A DNA stretch of 36,523 bases, taken from assembly GCA_041287335.1 (NCBI GenBank), contig JBEULM010000043.1, positions 1-36,523 on the forward strand. The letters are read 5' to 3'. The position numbers and the translations under genes are program-made. Below the pieces are notes generated by a model. The model did not search any database. It was not told the DNA's origin and was given only the letters and a program-made list of their open reading frames with translations. Shown here piece by piece: positions 22,377 through 30,872 of this stretch (the stretch's first letter is position 1; the number at the start of each line of letters is the position of its first letter). The DNA comes from Hydrogenobacter sp. (GTDB taxonomy: Bacteria > Aquificota > Aquificia > Aquificales > Aquificaceae).

Positions 22377-24710
22377 ATGACACTCAAGAAAGTTCTTGCT
22401 GATGAGCTTTTAATTAGTTTCTCTTACGGGGAAGGTACAGAGGGTGTCATTCCGGCAGAGCTTTTTCCCGGTCAGGACAGGGTTGAAAGGGCTTTCACTA
22501 TAGCACTGAGTGCATCTTACGAAGGGTACAATGTATTCGTATCTGGACCTGAAAGTGTAGGCAGAACCGTTTATACACTCAAGAGGTTGAAAGAAGCTTC
22601 TAAAGGTAAACCCCCGCCTGAGGATGTGTGTTATGTTAACAATTTTGAAAATCCTCTAAAACCCCTGTACCTCCTTCTGCCAGCGGGGCTTGGAAAGAAG
22701 TTAGCTCAAGATATAGACAGAGCTATAGATACCTTAAAGGATGAGCTTCCAAAAGCCTTTGAGAGCAAAGAGTATGAAGAGGAGATAGCAAAAATAAACA
22801 AGATAGCCCAAGAGCAGAGGGAGAGAATTTTGGAAGAGCTTACTCAGGAAGCTCAGAAGCACAATCTGGGAGTTGTATTTACACCCGCAGGTATAAGACT
22901 TCTTCCTCTTATGGGAAGAAGGCTCGTGAGCGAGGAGGAACTTCTCGGAAGTGAAAAACTTCAGGAAGCTTACGAAAAAAACCTCTCAGCTTTTGAAAGT
23001 AGGTTCAGGGAATTCATAAGGGAATTGAGGGAACTTGATCACAACGTAGCCGATCAGGTGCTTGATCTGAGAAGGAATGTAGCCTTCTATGTTGTAGAAA
23101 AGGTCTTTTCAAGATTTGAGAGTAGATACAAAAACTACAAAGACGTACACAGCTTTATACAGAAGCTGAAGGAAGAGATAGTAAAAAACACGGATCTATT
23201 TATGTTTTGGCATACATCTAAGGGAAACCTCGCGGTGATGAGATCCTTAGAGAGAGCCTTTAACGCCTTTAGAGTTAATGTCATAGTAGATAACTCGGAT
23301 TTGGAAGGTCTTCCCGTTATTCACGAAGAAGTACCAACGATCCAAAATCTCTTCGGAAGAGTATCCTACACGATGGAAATGGGCGTTTTGCAAGCTGATC
23401 ATATGGGTATAAGTGCAGGAAGCCTTCATAGAGCAAGGGGAGGATATCTAATAATCAGGGCTATAGACCTGCTTAAAAATCCTTATCTCTGGAATGCCTT
23501 TAAAAAAACACTCATGCATAAGAAGATTCATATGGCAGGTGGTATAATTGAAGATAGCCTTCTGCCTTACATAGGTATATCACCTGAACCAGTTCCTGCG
23601 GATATAAAGGTTTTTCTCATAGGTGATCCCATACTTTACCAGTTACTTTCTTTTTATGACCCAGAGTTTAACAGACTTTTTAAGGTAAAAGCCGAATTTG
23701 ATCCGGTTATAGAACTTAGAGAAGAGTTTGTAAAGGATTTCCCAAAGATCATCAAGAAGATACTTGTTGATGAAGGTATAAAGGATCTTACAGCGGATGC
23801 CTTGTCAGAACTTTTAAAGTATGCGGTGACTCTCTCAGGCAGTAGAAAAAAGGTCAGCTTGCTTATGGGTTACATAGTGGACGTTATAAGAGAAGCTGAT
23901 GCCATATCAAAGGATAGCAAAAACATAGAAGCACAACATATAAAGAGAGCTATAAAAGAAAGGATATACAGATCAAACCTGATAGAAGAAAAAATAAGGA
24001 AGGCTATACAAGAGGGAAAGATCATAGTAAAAGTTAGCGGTAAGCAAGTGGGTCAAGTTAATGGTCTGAGCGTTTACGAGCTGGGTGATATAAGTTTTGG
24101 TAAACCAAGTAGGATAAGCGCATCAGTTTACTTAGGGGAGAAGGGTGTTATAAACATAGAGAGAGAGGTAGAACTCAGCGGTCCCATCCACTCAAAAGGC
24201 GTTCTCATTTTGACTGGATATATAGGGAATAAGTATGGGAGGAGCTTTCCCATACATCTATCGTGCAATCTCACTTTTGAACAAAACTACGAGGAAGTAG
24301 AAGGGGATAGCGCATCTGTTGCGGAGCTTGTAGCTATTCTCTCTGCGGTATCCCGCATACCAGCAAGACAAGACATAGCCATAACGGGATCTGTGGACCA
24401 ACACGGTAATATACAACCTGTAGGTGGAATAAAGGAAAAGATAGAAGGTTTTTACAGAGTTTGTAAGGTGTTGGGATTGACAGGCGAACAGGGGGTCATA
24501 CTACCTTCAAGAAATTATGATAATCTCCTCTTAGAGGATGAGATTTTGGAAGATATAAGAGCTGGTAGATTTCATCTTTACACAGCGGATAGCGTGGACG
24601 ATGTGATAGAACTCATTTTCGGTATAGGTGCGGAACGATTTCACAAACTTGTTCAAAAAAAACTTTACGAATTTTATAAAAAAGTGGCAAAACCAAAGGA
24701 AAAGGGGTGA
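22377..24710 (+). CDS. Lon-family ATP-dependent protease, LonB/YcbZ-like
   Basis: The 777-aa product has an AAA-like N-terminal part and a C-terminal Lon protease domain with the Ser-Lys dyad: S645 in EGDSASVAE and K686 in GGIKEKIEG, 41 residues apart as in the family. The nucleotide loop G57-PESVGRT has Arg in place of the Walker A Lys, common in the YcbZ-like (AAA_32) group. A long coiled/charged region (about 120-270) sits in the ATPase part, and YLIIRAIDLLKNPYLW is the family Walker B-like region. The substrates are unknown. Weak Shine-Dalgarno suggests coupling to the upstream gene. Confidence 0.9.
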   Translation: MTLKKVLADELLISFSYGEGTEGVIPAELFPGQDRVERAFTIALSASYEGYNVFVSGPESVGRTVYTLKRLKEASKGKPPPEDVCYVNNFENPLKPLYLLLPAGLGKKLAQDIDRAIDTLKDELPKAFESKEYEEEIAKINKIAQEQRERILEELTQEAQKHNLGVVFTPAGIRLLPLMGRRLVSEEELLGSEKLQEAYEKNLSAFESRFREFIRELRELDHNVADQVLDLRRNVAFYVVEKVFSRFESRYKNYKDVHSFIQKLKEEIVKNTDLFMFWHTSKGNLAVMRSLERAFNAFRVNVIVDNSDLEGLPVIHEEVPTIQNLFGRVSYTMEMGVLQADHMGISAGSLHRARGGYLIIRAIDLLKNPYLWNAFKKTLMHKKIHMAGGIIEDSLLPYIGISPEPVPADIKVFLIGDPILYQLLSFYDPEFNRLFKVKAEFDPVIELREEFVKDFPKIIKKILVDEGIKDLTADALSELLKYAVTLSGSRKKVSLLMGYIVDVIREADAISKDSKNIEAQHIKRAIKERIYRSNLIEEKIRKAIQEGKIIVKVSGKQVGQVNGLSVYELGDISFGKPSRISASVYLGEKGVINIEREVELSGPIHSKGVLILTGYIGNKYGRSFPIHLSCNLTFEQNYEEVEGDSASVAELVAILSAVSRIPARQDIAITGSVDQHGNIQPVGGIKEKIEGFYRVCKVLGLTGEQGVILPSRNYDNLLLEDEILEDIRAGRFHLYTADSVDDVIELIFGIGAERFHKLVQKKLYEFYKKVAKPKEKG

Positions 24711-24713
24711 GAT

Positions 24714-25646
24714 ATGGGTAAGATCGCTTATATTTTTCCCGGGCAGGGTTCCCAGTATGTGGGAATGGGCTACGACTTTTATAAGGAGTTTTCTCAAGCG
24801 GCGGATGTCTTTCACAGTGCAGAAACCGCACTGAGATATAACCTCACAGATATCATATTTAAAGGTCCTGAAGAAGACTTAAATAAAACCGCAAACACTC
24901 AACCAGCTATACTTACCACTAGTCTTGCTATATATGCTGTACTAAAAGCTCACGGCTTACCAAAAGCGGACTACTTGGCTGGACATTCCTTAGGTGAGTA
25001 TACAGCCTTAACTGTGGCTGGGGGTATAGAGCTTTTTGAAGCGGTAAGGCTCGCTCACCTTAGGGGTAAATACATGCAGGAAACTGTACCACAAGGAAAG
25101 GGCGCTATGGCTGCAGTATTGAAGCTCCCTCCTGAGAAGGTGGAGGAAGCCTGCAAAGTCGCCACCGACGTAGGTGTAGTAGAACCGGCTAATTACAATT
25201 CTCCAGAGCAAACGGTGATCTCTGGAGAAAAAACTGCTGTGGAAAAGGCAAGTCAGATACTCAAAGAAATGGGAGGAAAGATCATACCACTGAAGGTTTC
25301 TGTACCTTCCCACTGCTCTTTAATGAAACCTGCTGCCGACGCTTTCAGACTAAAACTCGCGCAAACCCCCATCAAAAACATAGATGTGCCGCTTGTACAG
25401 AACTACACAGCAAGAGAACACACTATGGCTCATGAAATAAGAGAAAATCTCTATAGGCAGATCTTTTCACCTGTCAAGTGGTATCAGAGCGTGCTATACA
25501 TGGTCAAGCAGGGAGTAGACACCTTTGTAGAAATAGGACCGAAGAATGTTCTTTCAAAGCTCATACAACAGACAACACCACATGTGCGGATCCTAAATGT
25601 GGAAAGGCTGGAAGATATAGAGAAGGTACTAAATGCACTTAGATAG
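24714..25646 (+). CDS. fabD: FabD, malonyl-CoA:ACP transacylase
   Basis: FabD loads malonyl groups on acyl carrier protein for fatty acid synthesis. The 310-aa protein has PGQGSQ (9-14), the nucleophile S92 in GHSLGEY, the malonate-binding Arg in HLRGKYMQ (R117), and the catalytic H200 in VPSHCSLM. Typical length. Starts three bases after the Lon-like gene with GGTGAG upstream. No other fatty acid synthesis gene is nearby. Confidence 0.96.
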   Translation: MGKIAYIFPGQGSQYVGMGYDFYKEFSQAADVFHSAETALRYNLTDIIFKGPEEDLNKTANTQPAILTTSLAIYAVLKAHGLPKADYLAGHSLGEYTALTVAGGIELFEAVRLAHLRGKYMQETVPQGKGAMAAVLKLPPEKVEEACKVATDVGVVEPANYNSPEQTVISGEKTAVEKASQILKEMGGKIIPLKVSVPSHCSLMKPAADAFRLKLAQTPIKNIDVPLVQNYTAREHTMAHEIRENLYRQIFSPVKWYQSVLYMVKQGVDTFVEIGPKNVLSKLIQQTTPHVRILNVERLEDIEKVLNALR

Positions 25647-25672
25647 TATATTATTAAGAGAGGGTTTTGAAA

Positions 25673-26242
25673 ATGATATGCTTGACTCATTTGGAGCTTT
25701 GTCCTTACTGTAAAAGGATCGCCTTGCAGGTGTGTGAGTATGATGAACCCTACCCAAGGGTAACAGCAGAGTGCCAGTGTTGTGGTTACAAAGTACATGA
25801 TGTCCCCATGAGGCTATCAAGGGAAGATTTTAAAGTCATTCTGGATAAGCTCGGCAGGAAACTTATTGGTGAGATATGTGTAGATGATAGGTGCGGTTCG
25901 GATAAAGTCCTCAAACTCCTTCAGGAAGATAGTTATGCTGAGTACAGGTGTCTGGACTGTGGCGCAGAGTGGAACAGTGAAGAACTCCAGAGGGCGATAA
26001 ATAAGGTAAAGAGCGTACAAAGTGCCATCAAGAATGGTAATAGACTCTTGGATATCTTAAAGGCGGGAGAAGGTGAGTGTCCACTGTGTGGTTGGGATGT
26101 GGGACACATACATGTAGGATACGCTGTAGCCATAGAATGTTTTGTGTGCGGTTACTACAGTAAGGTGGAAGAGATCCTTCCAGATGTTGACCTTACCACT
26201 CTTGAATGTCCTCAGTACGAAAAGTCTGAAGAGACGGGATGA
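25673..26242 (+). CDS. Multi-zinc-ribbon protein, unknown function
   Basis: A 189-aa protein with many cysteine pairs: CPYC, CQCC, CVDDRC, CLDC, CPLC and CFVC. The spacing suggests three zinc-ribbon-like modules separated by helical segments, so nucleic-acid or protein binding is possible. I do not recognise a named family. The ATG at 25673 is chosen because GAGAGGG lies eight bases upstream; an in-frame TTG at 25667 is the alternative. Its stop overlaps the next ATG (ATGA), so the two genes are probably a unit. Confidence 0.7.
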   Translation: MICLTHLELCPYCKRIALQVCEYDEPYPRVTAECQCCGYKVHDVPMRLSREDFKVILDKLGRKLIGEICVDDRCGSDKVLKLLQEDSYAEYRCLDCGAEWNSEELQRAINKVKSVQSAIKNGNRLLDILKAGEGECPLCGWDVGHIHVGYAVAIECFVCGYYSKVEEILPDVDLTTLECPQYEKSEETG

Positions 26243-26697
26243 GACCTTTTCAAGAGTTTACCAGATATACCGAATGGAAAGATAGGTTTTTAAAAGATAG
26301 AGACAGGATAAAAGAGCTGGAGTTGGAAGAACCCAGTGAAGATCCTAGAATCTCAAAAGCCATAGTTTCCATGTATGTGGGAGGCTTAGAACACAGATTG
26401 CAAGATGAGGATGTAAAAAGATGGACGGATTGGGCTGGTAAAAAAACTTACAAAACTTTCAACGGATTCCCCCAACTCTCCGATGAAGAGCTTTCCTTCC
26501 TCTTTTACTGCCTTGGTAAACTATTTGTACCTTTGCTATTGCACGAAAAAGGTGTAAAATCCGAGAGCTTTAAGGCTTTAGAGCTAAGTAAGCAGGAAGA
26601 TGCTGTTTCCGAAGTACTTGATACTATATGGGAGAACCACATAATACGCATACTACAGATACTCCCTTATGTGGATCTGAAATCCACTATGAGGTGA
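26239..26697 (+). CDS. Hypothetical protein coupled to the zinc-ribbon gene
   Basis: A 152-aa charged, mostly helical protein without signal peptide or membrane segment. Notable segments are WTDWAGKKTYKTFNGFPQLSDEE and a C-terminal helix ending ILQILPYVDLKSTMR. No family recognised. The ATG overlaps the preceding stop. The last 31 nt overlap the histidine-kinase gene on the opposite strand. Confidence 0.65.
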   Translation: MRPFQEFTRYTEWKDRFLKDRDRIKELELEEPSEDPRISKAIVSMYVGGLEHRLQDEDVKRWTDWAGKKTYKTFNGFPQLSDEELSFLFYCLGKLFVPLLLHEKGVKSESFKALELSKQEDAVSEVLDTIWENHIIRILQILPYVDLKSTMR

Positions 26698-28427
26698 AAG
26701 CCTGCAGGATCGTGGAGAGCTTTTACTGACCAACCATGCACCTGTGCTATATGCTTTACCACAGCAAGACCCAGACCCATACCTTGCGGACTTTCCGAGT
26801 GATAGGGGATAAATATTATCTCCTCCTTCCCCTCCTCTATACCAACCCCATCATCTATATACTCTAACTCATCTTCCTTTATATCTATCTTTACCTTTTT
26901 GGCACCCCACTCTACGCTATTATTAAGCAGATTGAGAAACATGTCCCTTAGCATATCTTTATCTCCATAAACCTTTTTATCTCCATACACTTCAACGCTT
27001 ATCCCCATGTAAAGCTTAGATAATTCACCTATCAGTTGTTTTAGAGATAAATCTACCAGTTTAGGTTCGCGGTCGGCTGATAGATCTCTGAACTTATTTA
27101 CTATGTCCCTTATTCTGCCTATCTCTTCAAGAACGAGACTTATAGACTCTTTTATCTTTTCTACGCTCAAAGGCTCCCTTTCCAGTAAGCGAAGTGTCCT
27201 CTCAAGGTTGAGACTTATAGGTGTAAGTGGGTTTTTTATTTCATGGGCTATCCTCTTTACTGCGTACTGCCAAGTTCTGAATCTTTCGGAGAGGATCACT
27301 GGCTTTAAATCCTCGTATATAAATACCTTACCTTCCGAGTTTTCAATAACAACTTCCCTTATGTGCGCCATTTTCTGGATATTATGAAGGTCTTTCTCCC
27401 TTTTTATCTCGTGACCAAACATACTTATAAAGCTTTTGTTTACCATAAGGTTGCCGTCCTTATGTACGTAAACTACACCTACAGGTAGAGCATTTATAAG
27501 TCCTTCAAGCATTTTCTTGTCATTCTCAAGCTTAGTGTATATTTTTTGAAGTTCCTCTCTCATCTTTTCAAAAGCCTGTGAAAGTTCCTCTATTTCATCA
27601 CCCGTAGGAAAAACATTAACCCTCACTGAAAAATTTCCCTTGGCTATATCTTTAACCTTTGAGGAAAGTCTCTCAAGGGGAAGGCTTATATGTCTGGCTA
27701 TTAGATTACTAAACCATACGGTAGCCAGAAGTGTAAAGAGGGTTATAAGCACCAGAAAGTACACGTAGATACCAGACACAACATCCCTTGATTTGACGAG
27801 ATTTCTCAACTGTCTTGAAACATCATAAAGAGAGTTTATGTTTTTGATAGTATCTTTATCTTTCTTGAGGGTTATTTTGTATCCATCAACACACAGCACT
27901 ACGCTACTTTCTTCTATAGTTTCCTTACAATCCTTTGAAGTGCTTATGTTTTCAACTTCTTTCAATCCCTTCAGATAAGCCCTGGGATCCTCACCTTTGT
28001 TTATCAAGAAAGTAAAAAATTCCCTGTAAAGCCTTAGCTTTTCTCGTTCCCTCCTTTCAAGGTTGCTTTGTAAAAGTTCCGACTTTTGCGCTATATCCTT
28101 GAGTTGTGAGCTTACCAATGTCTTTGTAGATTGCACGAGGATAAGCGATGTGGCGAAATTCAAAAAGAGTATAGGTACGAATATGTAAAGGAGCAAAGCC
28201 TGTGACAGCTTCTTTCTGAGTTTCTTTTTTGAACCTTCAAGATAAACCTTTATAAACTTCCTGAAAAACACCACAAAGGCTATCACCAAAACCAGTAGAT
28301 CTACGTTTATAGCGAGAAGTATGATAGGGAAGCCTACGTGCCAAACTTTTCTGAGATTGTCAAGTAACGCTACGTTTATACCGAGAAAGGTGAGGAAAAA
28401 GAGGATAAATGTTAAGTAAAGCTTCAC
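26667..28427 (-). CDS. Membrane sensor histidine kinase, NtrY-like
   Basis: The 586-aa protein has N-terminal membrane segments (about 5-20, 32-55, 78-98), an extracytoplasmic stretch of about 110 residues, a further membrane segment (about 222-240), then HAMP (about 242-295), a short PAS domain (about 305-370), a dimerisation domain with phospho-acceptor H395 in IAHEIKNPLTPI, and an ATPase domain with NLLNNSVEWGA, DDGVGI and GMGLGLAVV boxes. The HEIKNPLTPI and topology are NtrY-like. GTG start overlaps the phoU stop (GTGA), suggesting it may act as the phosphate sensor (PhoR role). No response regulator is in the window. Confidence 0.88.
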   Translation of the reverse strand: MKLYLTFILFFLTFLGINVALLDNLRKVWHVGFPIILLAINVDLLVLVIAFVVFFRKFIKVYLEGSKKKLRKKLSQALLLYIFVPILFLNFATSLILVQSTKTLVSSQLKDIAQKSELLQSNLERREREKLRLYREFFTFLINKGEDPRAYLKGLKEVENISTSKDCKETIEESSVVLCVDGYKITLKKDKDTIKNINSLYDVSRQLRNLVKSRDVVSGIYVYFLVLITLFTLLATVWFSNLIARHISLPLERLSSKVKDIAKGNFSVRVNVFPTGDEIEELSQAFEKMREELQKIYTKLENDKKMLEGLINALPVGVVYVHKDGNLMVNKSFISMFGHEIKREKDLHNIQKMAHIREVVIENSEGKVFIYEDLKPVILSERFRTWQYAVKRIAHEIKNPLTPISLNLERTLRLLEREPLSVEKIKESISLVLEEIGRIRDIVNKFRDLSADREPKLVDLSLKQLIGELSKLYMGISVEVYGDKKVYGDKDMLRDMFLNLLNNSVEWGAKKVKIDIKEDELEYIDDGVGIEEGKEEIIFIPYHSESPQGMGLGLAVVKHIAQVHGWSVKALHDPAGFHLIVDFRST

Positions 28428-29092
28428 ACCATACCCTTCTCCTTTATGTGCTGATGTTTTATCACTTCACCTTCCGACCAATAAACAGCCATCTCGGCTA
28501 TATTTTCCGCATGATCAGCCATGCGCTCAAAGTGTCTGCCGACAAAAGATAGATTTATTACCTTCTTTATGTTTCTCGGATCTTCCATTACGTAAGTTAT
28601 AAGCTCCCTCTCCAGCTGATGGTAAAGCTCGTCAACAGTATCATCTCTCGCTATAACTCTCTTTGCAAGCTCCACATCCCTTTGGAAGAAACTTATCACA
28701 GCATCTTCTATCATGTCTTTAACATGACCCGCCATCAAGGTCAAATTAACGTAAGGTTTTAAAGGTGGTTCTTGAGCGAGCAGTATAGATCTTTCCGCTA
28801 TATTTTCCGCTTCATCACCGATTCTTTCTAAATCGGATACGACCTTGTAAATACCCATTATGAGTCTGAGATCCACAGCTTCAGGTTGGTACAGAGCTAT
28901 CATTCTTATACAGCGCCTCTCTATTTCCACTTCAAGCTTGTCTATATCATCGTCACCCTTTATTATGTTTTCGGCTACTTCAACATCTTGTTTATTGAGA
29001 GACTCTATGGCTTTCTCTACAGCGGTTTTTGCAAGACCAGCCATCTTAAGCACCAGTTGTTTCGTCTCTTCAAGCTCTTCAAAAAGCTTCAT
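28424..29092 (-). CDS. phoU: PhoU, phosphate-signalling regulator
   Basis: PhoU links the Pst phosphate transporter to the PhoR kinase as a negative regulator. The 222-aa protein has two three-helix repeats, each with the metal-binding acidic motif: DLERIGDEAENIAER (about 87-101) and HFERMADHAENIAEM (about 188-202). AGGAGGATTAAG precedes the ATG. It is translationally coupled to the downstream histidine kinase. No pst genes are in the window. Confidence 0.94.
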   Translation of the reverse strand: MKLFEELEETKQLVLKMAGLAKTAVEKAIESLNKQDVEVAENIIKGDDDIDKLEVEIERRCIRMIALYQPEAVDLRLIMGIYKVVSDLERIGDEAENIAERSILLAQEPPLKPYVNLTLMAGHVKDMIEDAVISFFQRDVELAKRVIARDDTVDELYHQLERELITYVMEDPRNIKKVINLSFVGRHFERMADHAENIAEMAVYWSEGEVIKHQHIKEKGMV

Positions 29093-29135
29093 CTTAATCC
29101 TCCTATCCTTTTTAAATATAATCTTAGCTTTGCAA

Positions 29136-29152
29136 CGTTAAGAATTTGTTAA
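29136..29152 (-). promoter_or_regulatory. Pho-box-like direct repeat upstream of phoU
   Basis: On the minus strand TTAACA (29147-29152) and TTAACG (29136-29141) are spaced with an 11-bp period, as in PhoP/PhoB-type direct repeats. They lie 44-60 nt upstream of phoU. Two hexamers in AT-rich DNA are weak evidence. Confidence 0.3.
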
Positions 29153-30003
29153 TTTCTTTTAAAAACTTTATAAACTGCGGAAAAGTCAAGATCCCCAAGA
29201 CCAATGGATCTGGCTTTACCGTAAGCCTCCTTTACGTTTTGAAGTGCGAAAGAAAAAGCCTTTATATCTCTAAGTAAATCCTGTGCATAATGAAGATCCT
29301 TGTATATGAGATCAACAGAAAAGTGCGTTGAGAAATCCTCTTTAAGTAGCTTCTGTTTCTTGACCTCAAGTATGTATGACTTACCCGCACCATCTGAAAG
29401 TATATTTATAACAAGCTCCTTGTCAAAGCCTGAGAGTTCGCCTATAGCCAAGGCCTCAGCAATAACTTCCATGAATCCTCCCAGAACTATGTTGTTTATG
29501 AGCTTGAGCTTTGTCCCGTTGCCAGCTTTACCTACGTAGTATACAGATTTGCAGAACTTCTTAAAAAGCTCCACATTTTCGTCAAACTTTTCCTTATCGC
29601 CACTCACAAGTATAGTAAGCTCTCCCTTTTGGGCAGGTATAACGCTTCCCAGTACAGGCGCATCAAGATAGTATGCTCCATAACTTTTAAGTTCGTGATA
29701 AGCCCTTTCAGCGTAAGCGTAGTGATTGGTCGTCATGTCTATCACAGTCTTACCTTCTATATTCCCTTCCGTAAGTCCATTCTTTCCGAAGATGACCTCC
29801 TCAGAAGCTTGACTGTCAAAGACTATCAAGAAAACCTTTTCCACCTGCGATATAAGATCTGCTGGCGAATTAGCGATCGGAACACCAAGCTCAACAGCTT
29901 TTTCTCTCGTCCTGTTCCAAACTATTAGGTCAACTCCTTGAGACAGGAGTCTTTTGGCTATTTCCCTTCCCAAGTGTCCGAGTCCAACAAAACCTACCTT
30001 CAT
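29149..30003 (-). CDS. NAD(P)-dependent beta-hydroxyacid dehydrogenase family
   Basis: The 284-aa protein belongs to the 3-hydroxyisobutyrate/tartronate-semialdehyde/glyoxylate reductase family. It has the Rossmann motif GFVGLGHLGREIAKRL (4-19), WNRTREKA (Arg after the second strand suggests NADPH), the substrate loop DAPVLGSVIPAQKGELTI, and the catalytic Lys in GNGTKLKLINN (about residue 169). Substrate cannot be assigned; glyoxylate/succinic semialdehyde reductases share this pattern. GTGAGGTGAAGCC precedes the ATG. Confidence 0.85.
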   Translation of the reverse strand: MKVGFVGLGHLGREIAKRLLSQGVDLIVWNRTREKAVELGVPIANSPADLISQVEKVFLIVFDSQASEEVIFGKNGLTEGNIEGKTVIDMTTNHYAYAERAYHELKSYGAYYLDAPVLGSVIPAQKGELTILVSGDKEKFDENVELFKKFCKSVYYVGKAGNGTKLKLINNIVLGGFMEVIAEALAIGELSGFDKELVINILSDGAGKSYILEVKKQKLLKEDFSTHFSVDLIYKDLHYAQDLLRDIKAFSFALQNVKEAYGKARSIGLGDLDFSAVYKVFKRN

Positions 30004-30012
30004 GGCTTCACC

Positions 30013-30333
30013 TCACAGAAGGTTCATTATTGATGTACTTACCTGTTCCCAATCTTCCTGCGTAAGACTTGCATAAACCCTTTCAGTGTCAGCCATCATG
30101 TCAGATGTGTTTCCACCTGCAGCCTCCACAAAGCTTTTGAGTTTATCCCCCTTATTTTTTGGAACACTTATTGTGTATGTTCTGTTTTCCCACTCATCTT
30201 GCCCCCTTTCTACATAAACATCTATCCATATGTCACCCACTTCGTAAGACAGCATAAAGCCTACAGGTTCTGCAAGACCCATAAGCTTGGCTATCTCCGA
30301 GATGTGAAACTTAAGCTGCTGTCTTTCTTCCAT
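30013..30333 (-). CDS. Small hypothetical protein
   Basis: A 106-aa soluble acidic protein, no cysteines, signal or membrane segment; WIDVYVERGQDEWENRTYTI looks like a beta hairpin and the rest is probably helical. No family recognised. It has no Shine-Dalgarno and is divergent from the ACT gene with only 14 bp between start codons; TAAGAT lies six bases before its ATG. It probably shares a transcript with the dehydrogenase gene nine bases downstream. Confidence 0.65.
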   Translation of the reverse strand: MEERQQLKFHISEIAKLMGLAEPVGFMLSYEVGDIWIDVYVERGQDEWENRTYTISVPKNKGDKLKSFVEAAGGNTSDMMADTERVYASLTQEDWEQVSTSIMNLL

Positions 30334-30335
30334 AT

Positions 30336-30345
30336 TAAAATCTTA
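30336..30345. promoter_or_regulatory. Overlapping divergent -10 boxes with leaderless spacing
   Basis: In the 14-bp gap between divergent ATGs, TAAAAT (30336-30341, plus) and TAAGAT (30340-30345, minus) each end exactly six bases before their own ATG. Both genes lack a Shine-Dalgarno, so each mRNA may begin at the A of its start codon. Confidence 0.45.
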
Positions 30346-30347
30346 TC

Positions 30348-30872
30348 ATGAAGTTCTTTATACTTTCCATTTTCGGAAAGGACAGACCGGGCATAGTGGC
30401 AGGTATCAGCAAGGTACTTTATGAACTGGGCATGAACATAGAAGACTCATCCATGACCAGACTCAACGGTGAGTTCACCATAATGCTCATAGTTAGTTCT
30501 GAGGCAGATATAACATCTGAAGATATCCTTGAAAGGTTAAAGAACGTGAAAGAGAGATTCGGACTTTTTACCCTTTGCAAAGAGTTACAAGAAGTCCAGG
30601 AGGATGTGCAAAAGGGAGAGGAGATCTACACCATAGTGGTTTTCGGATCCGATAAACCGGGCATAGTTTATACCGTTTCAAGTATTTTGTCGGACATGGG
30701 TATAAACATATGCGATCTTAGAACGGAAAAGAGAGGAGAGCTTTACGTTATGTTCATAGAGGCACAAGCCCAAGAGGATGTTTTTGATAAGCTAAAAAAC
30801 AGGCTTGAACAGGTGAAGGAAACGCTTAAAGTTGATATAAGTATTGAGAGGGAGGAAGGAGAGCTTATATGA
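30348..30872 (+). CDS. Double ACT-domain protein, GcvR-like
   Basis: The 174-aa protein consists of two ACT domains: residues 1-85 starting FFILSIFGKDRPGIVAGISKVL, and 90-165 starting YTIVVFGSDKPGIVYTVSSIL. Both carry the D-(R/K)-PGIV ligand-binding turn. This resembles GcvR, the glycine-cleavage regulator, and other amino-acid-sensing ACT proteins; the ligand is not known here. Start at 30348 is fixed by the beta strand that follows. The stop overlaps the def ATG (ATGA). Confidence 0.82.
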   Translation: MKFFILSIFGKDRPGIVAGISKVLYELGMNIEDSSMTRLNGEFTIMLIVSSEADITSEDILERLKNVKERFGLFTLCKELQEVQEDVQKGEEIYTIVVFGSDKPGIVYTVSSILSDMGINICDLRTEKRGELYVMFIEAQAQEDVFDKLKNRLEQVKETLKVDISIEREEGELI

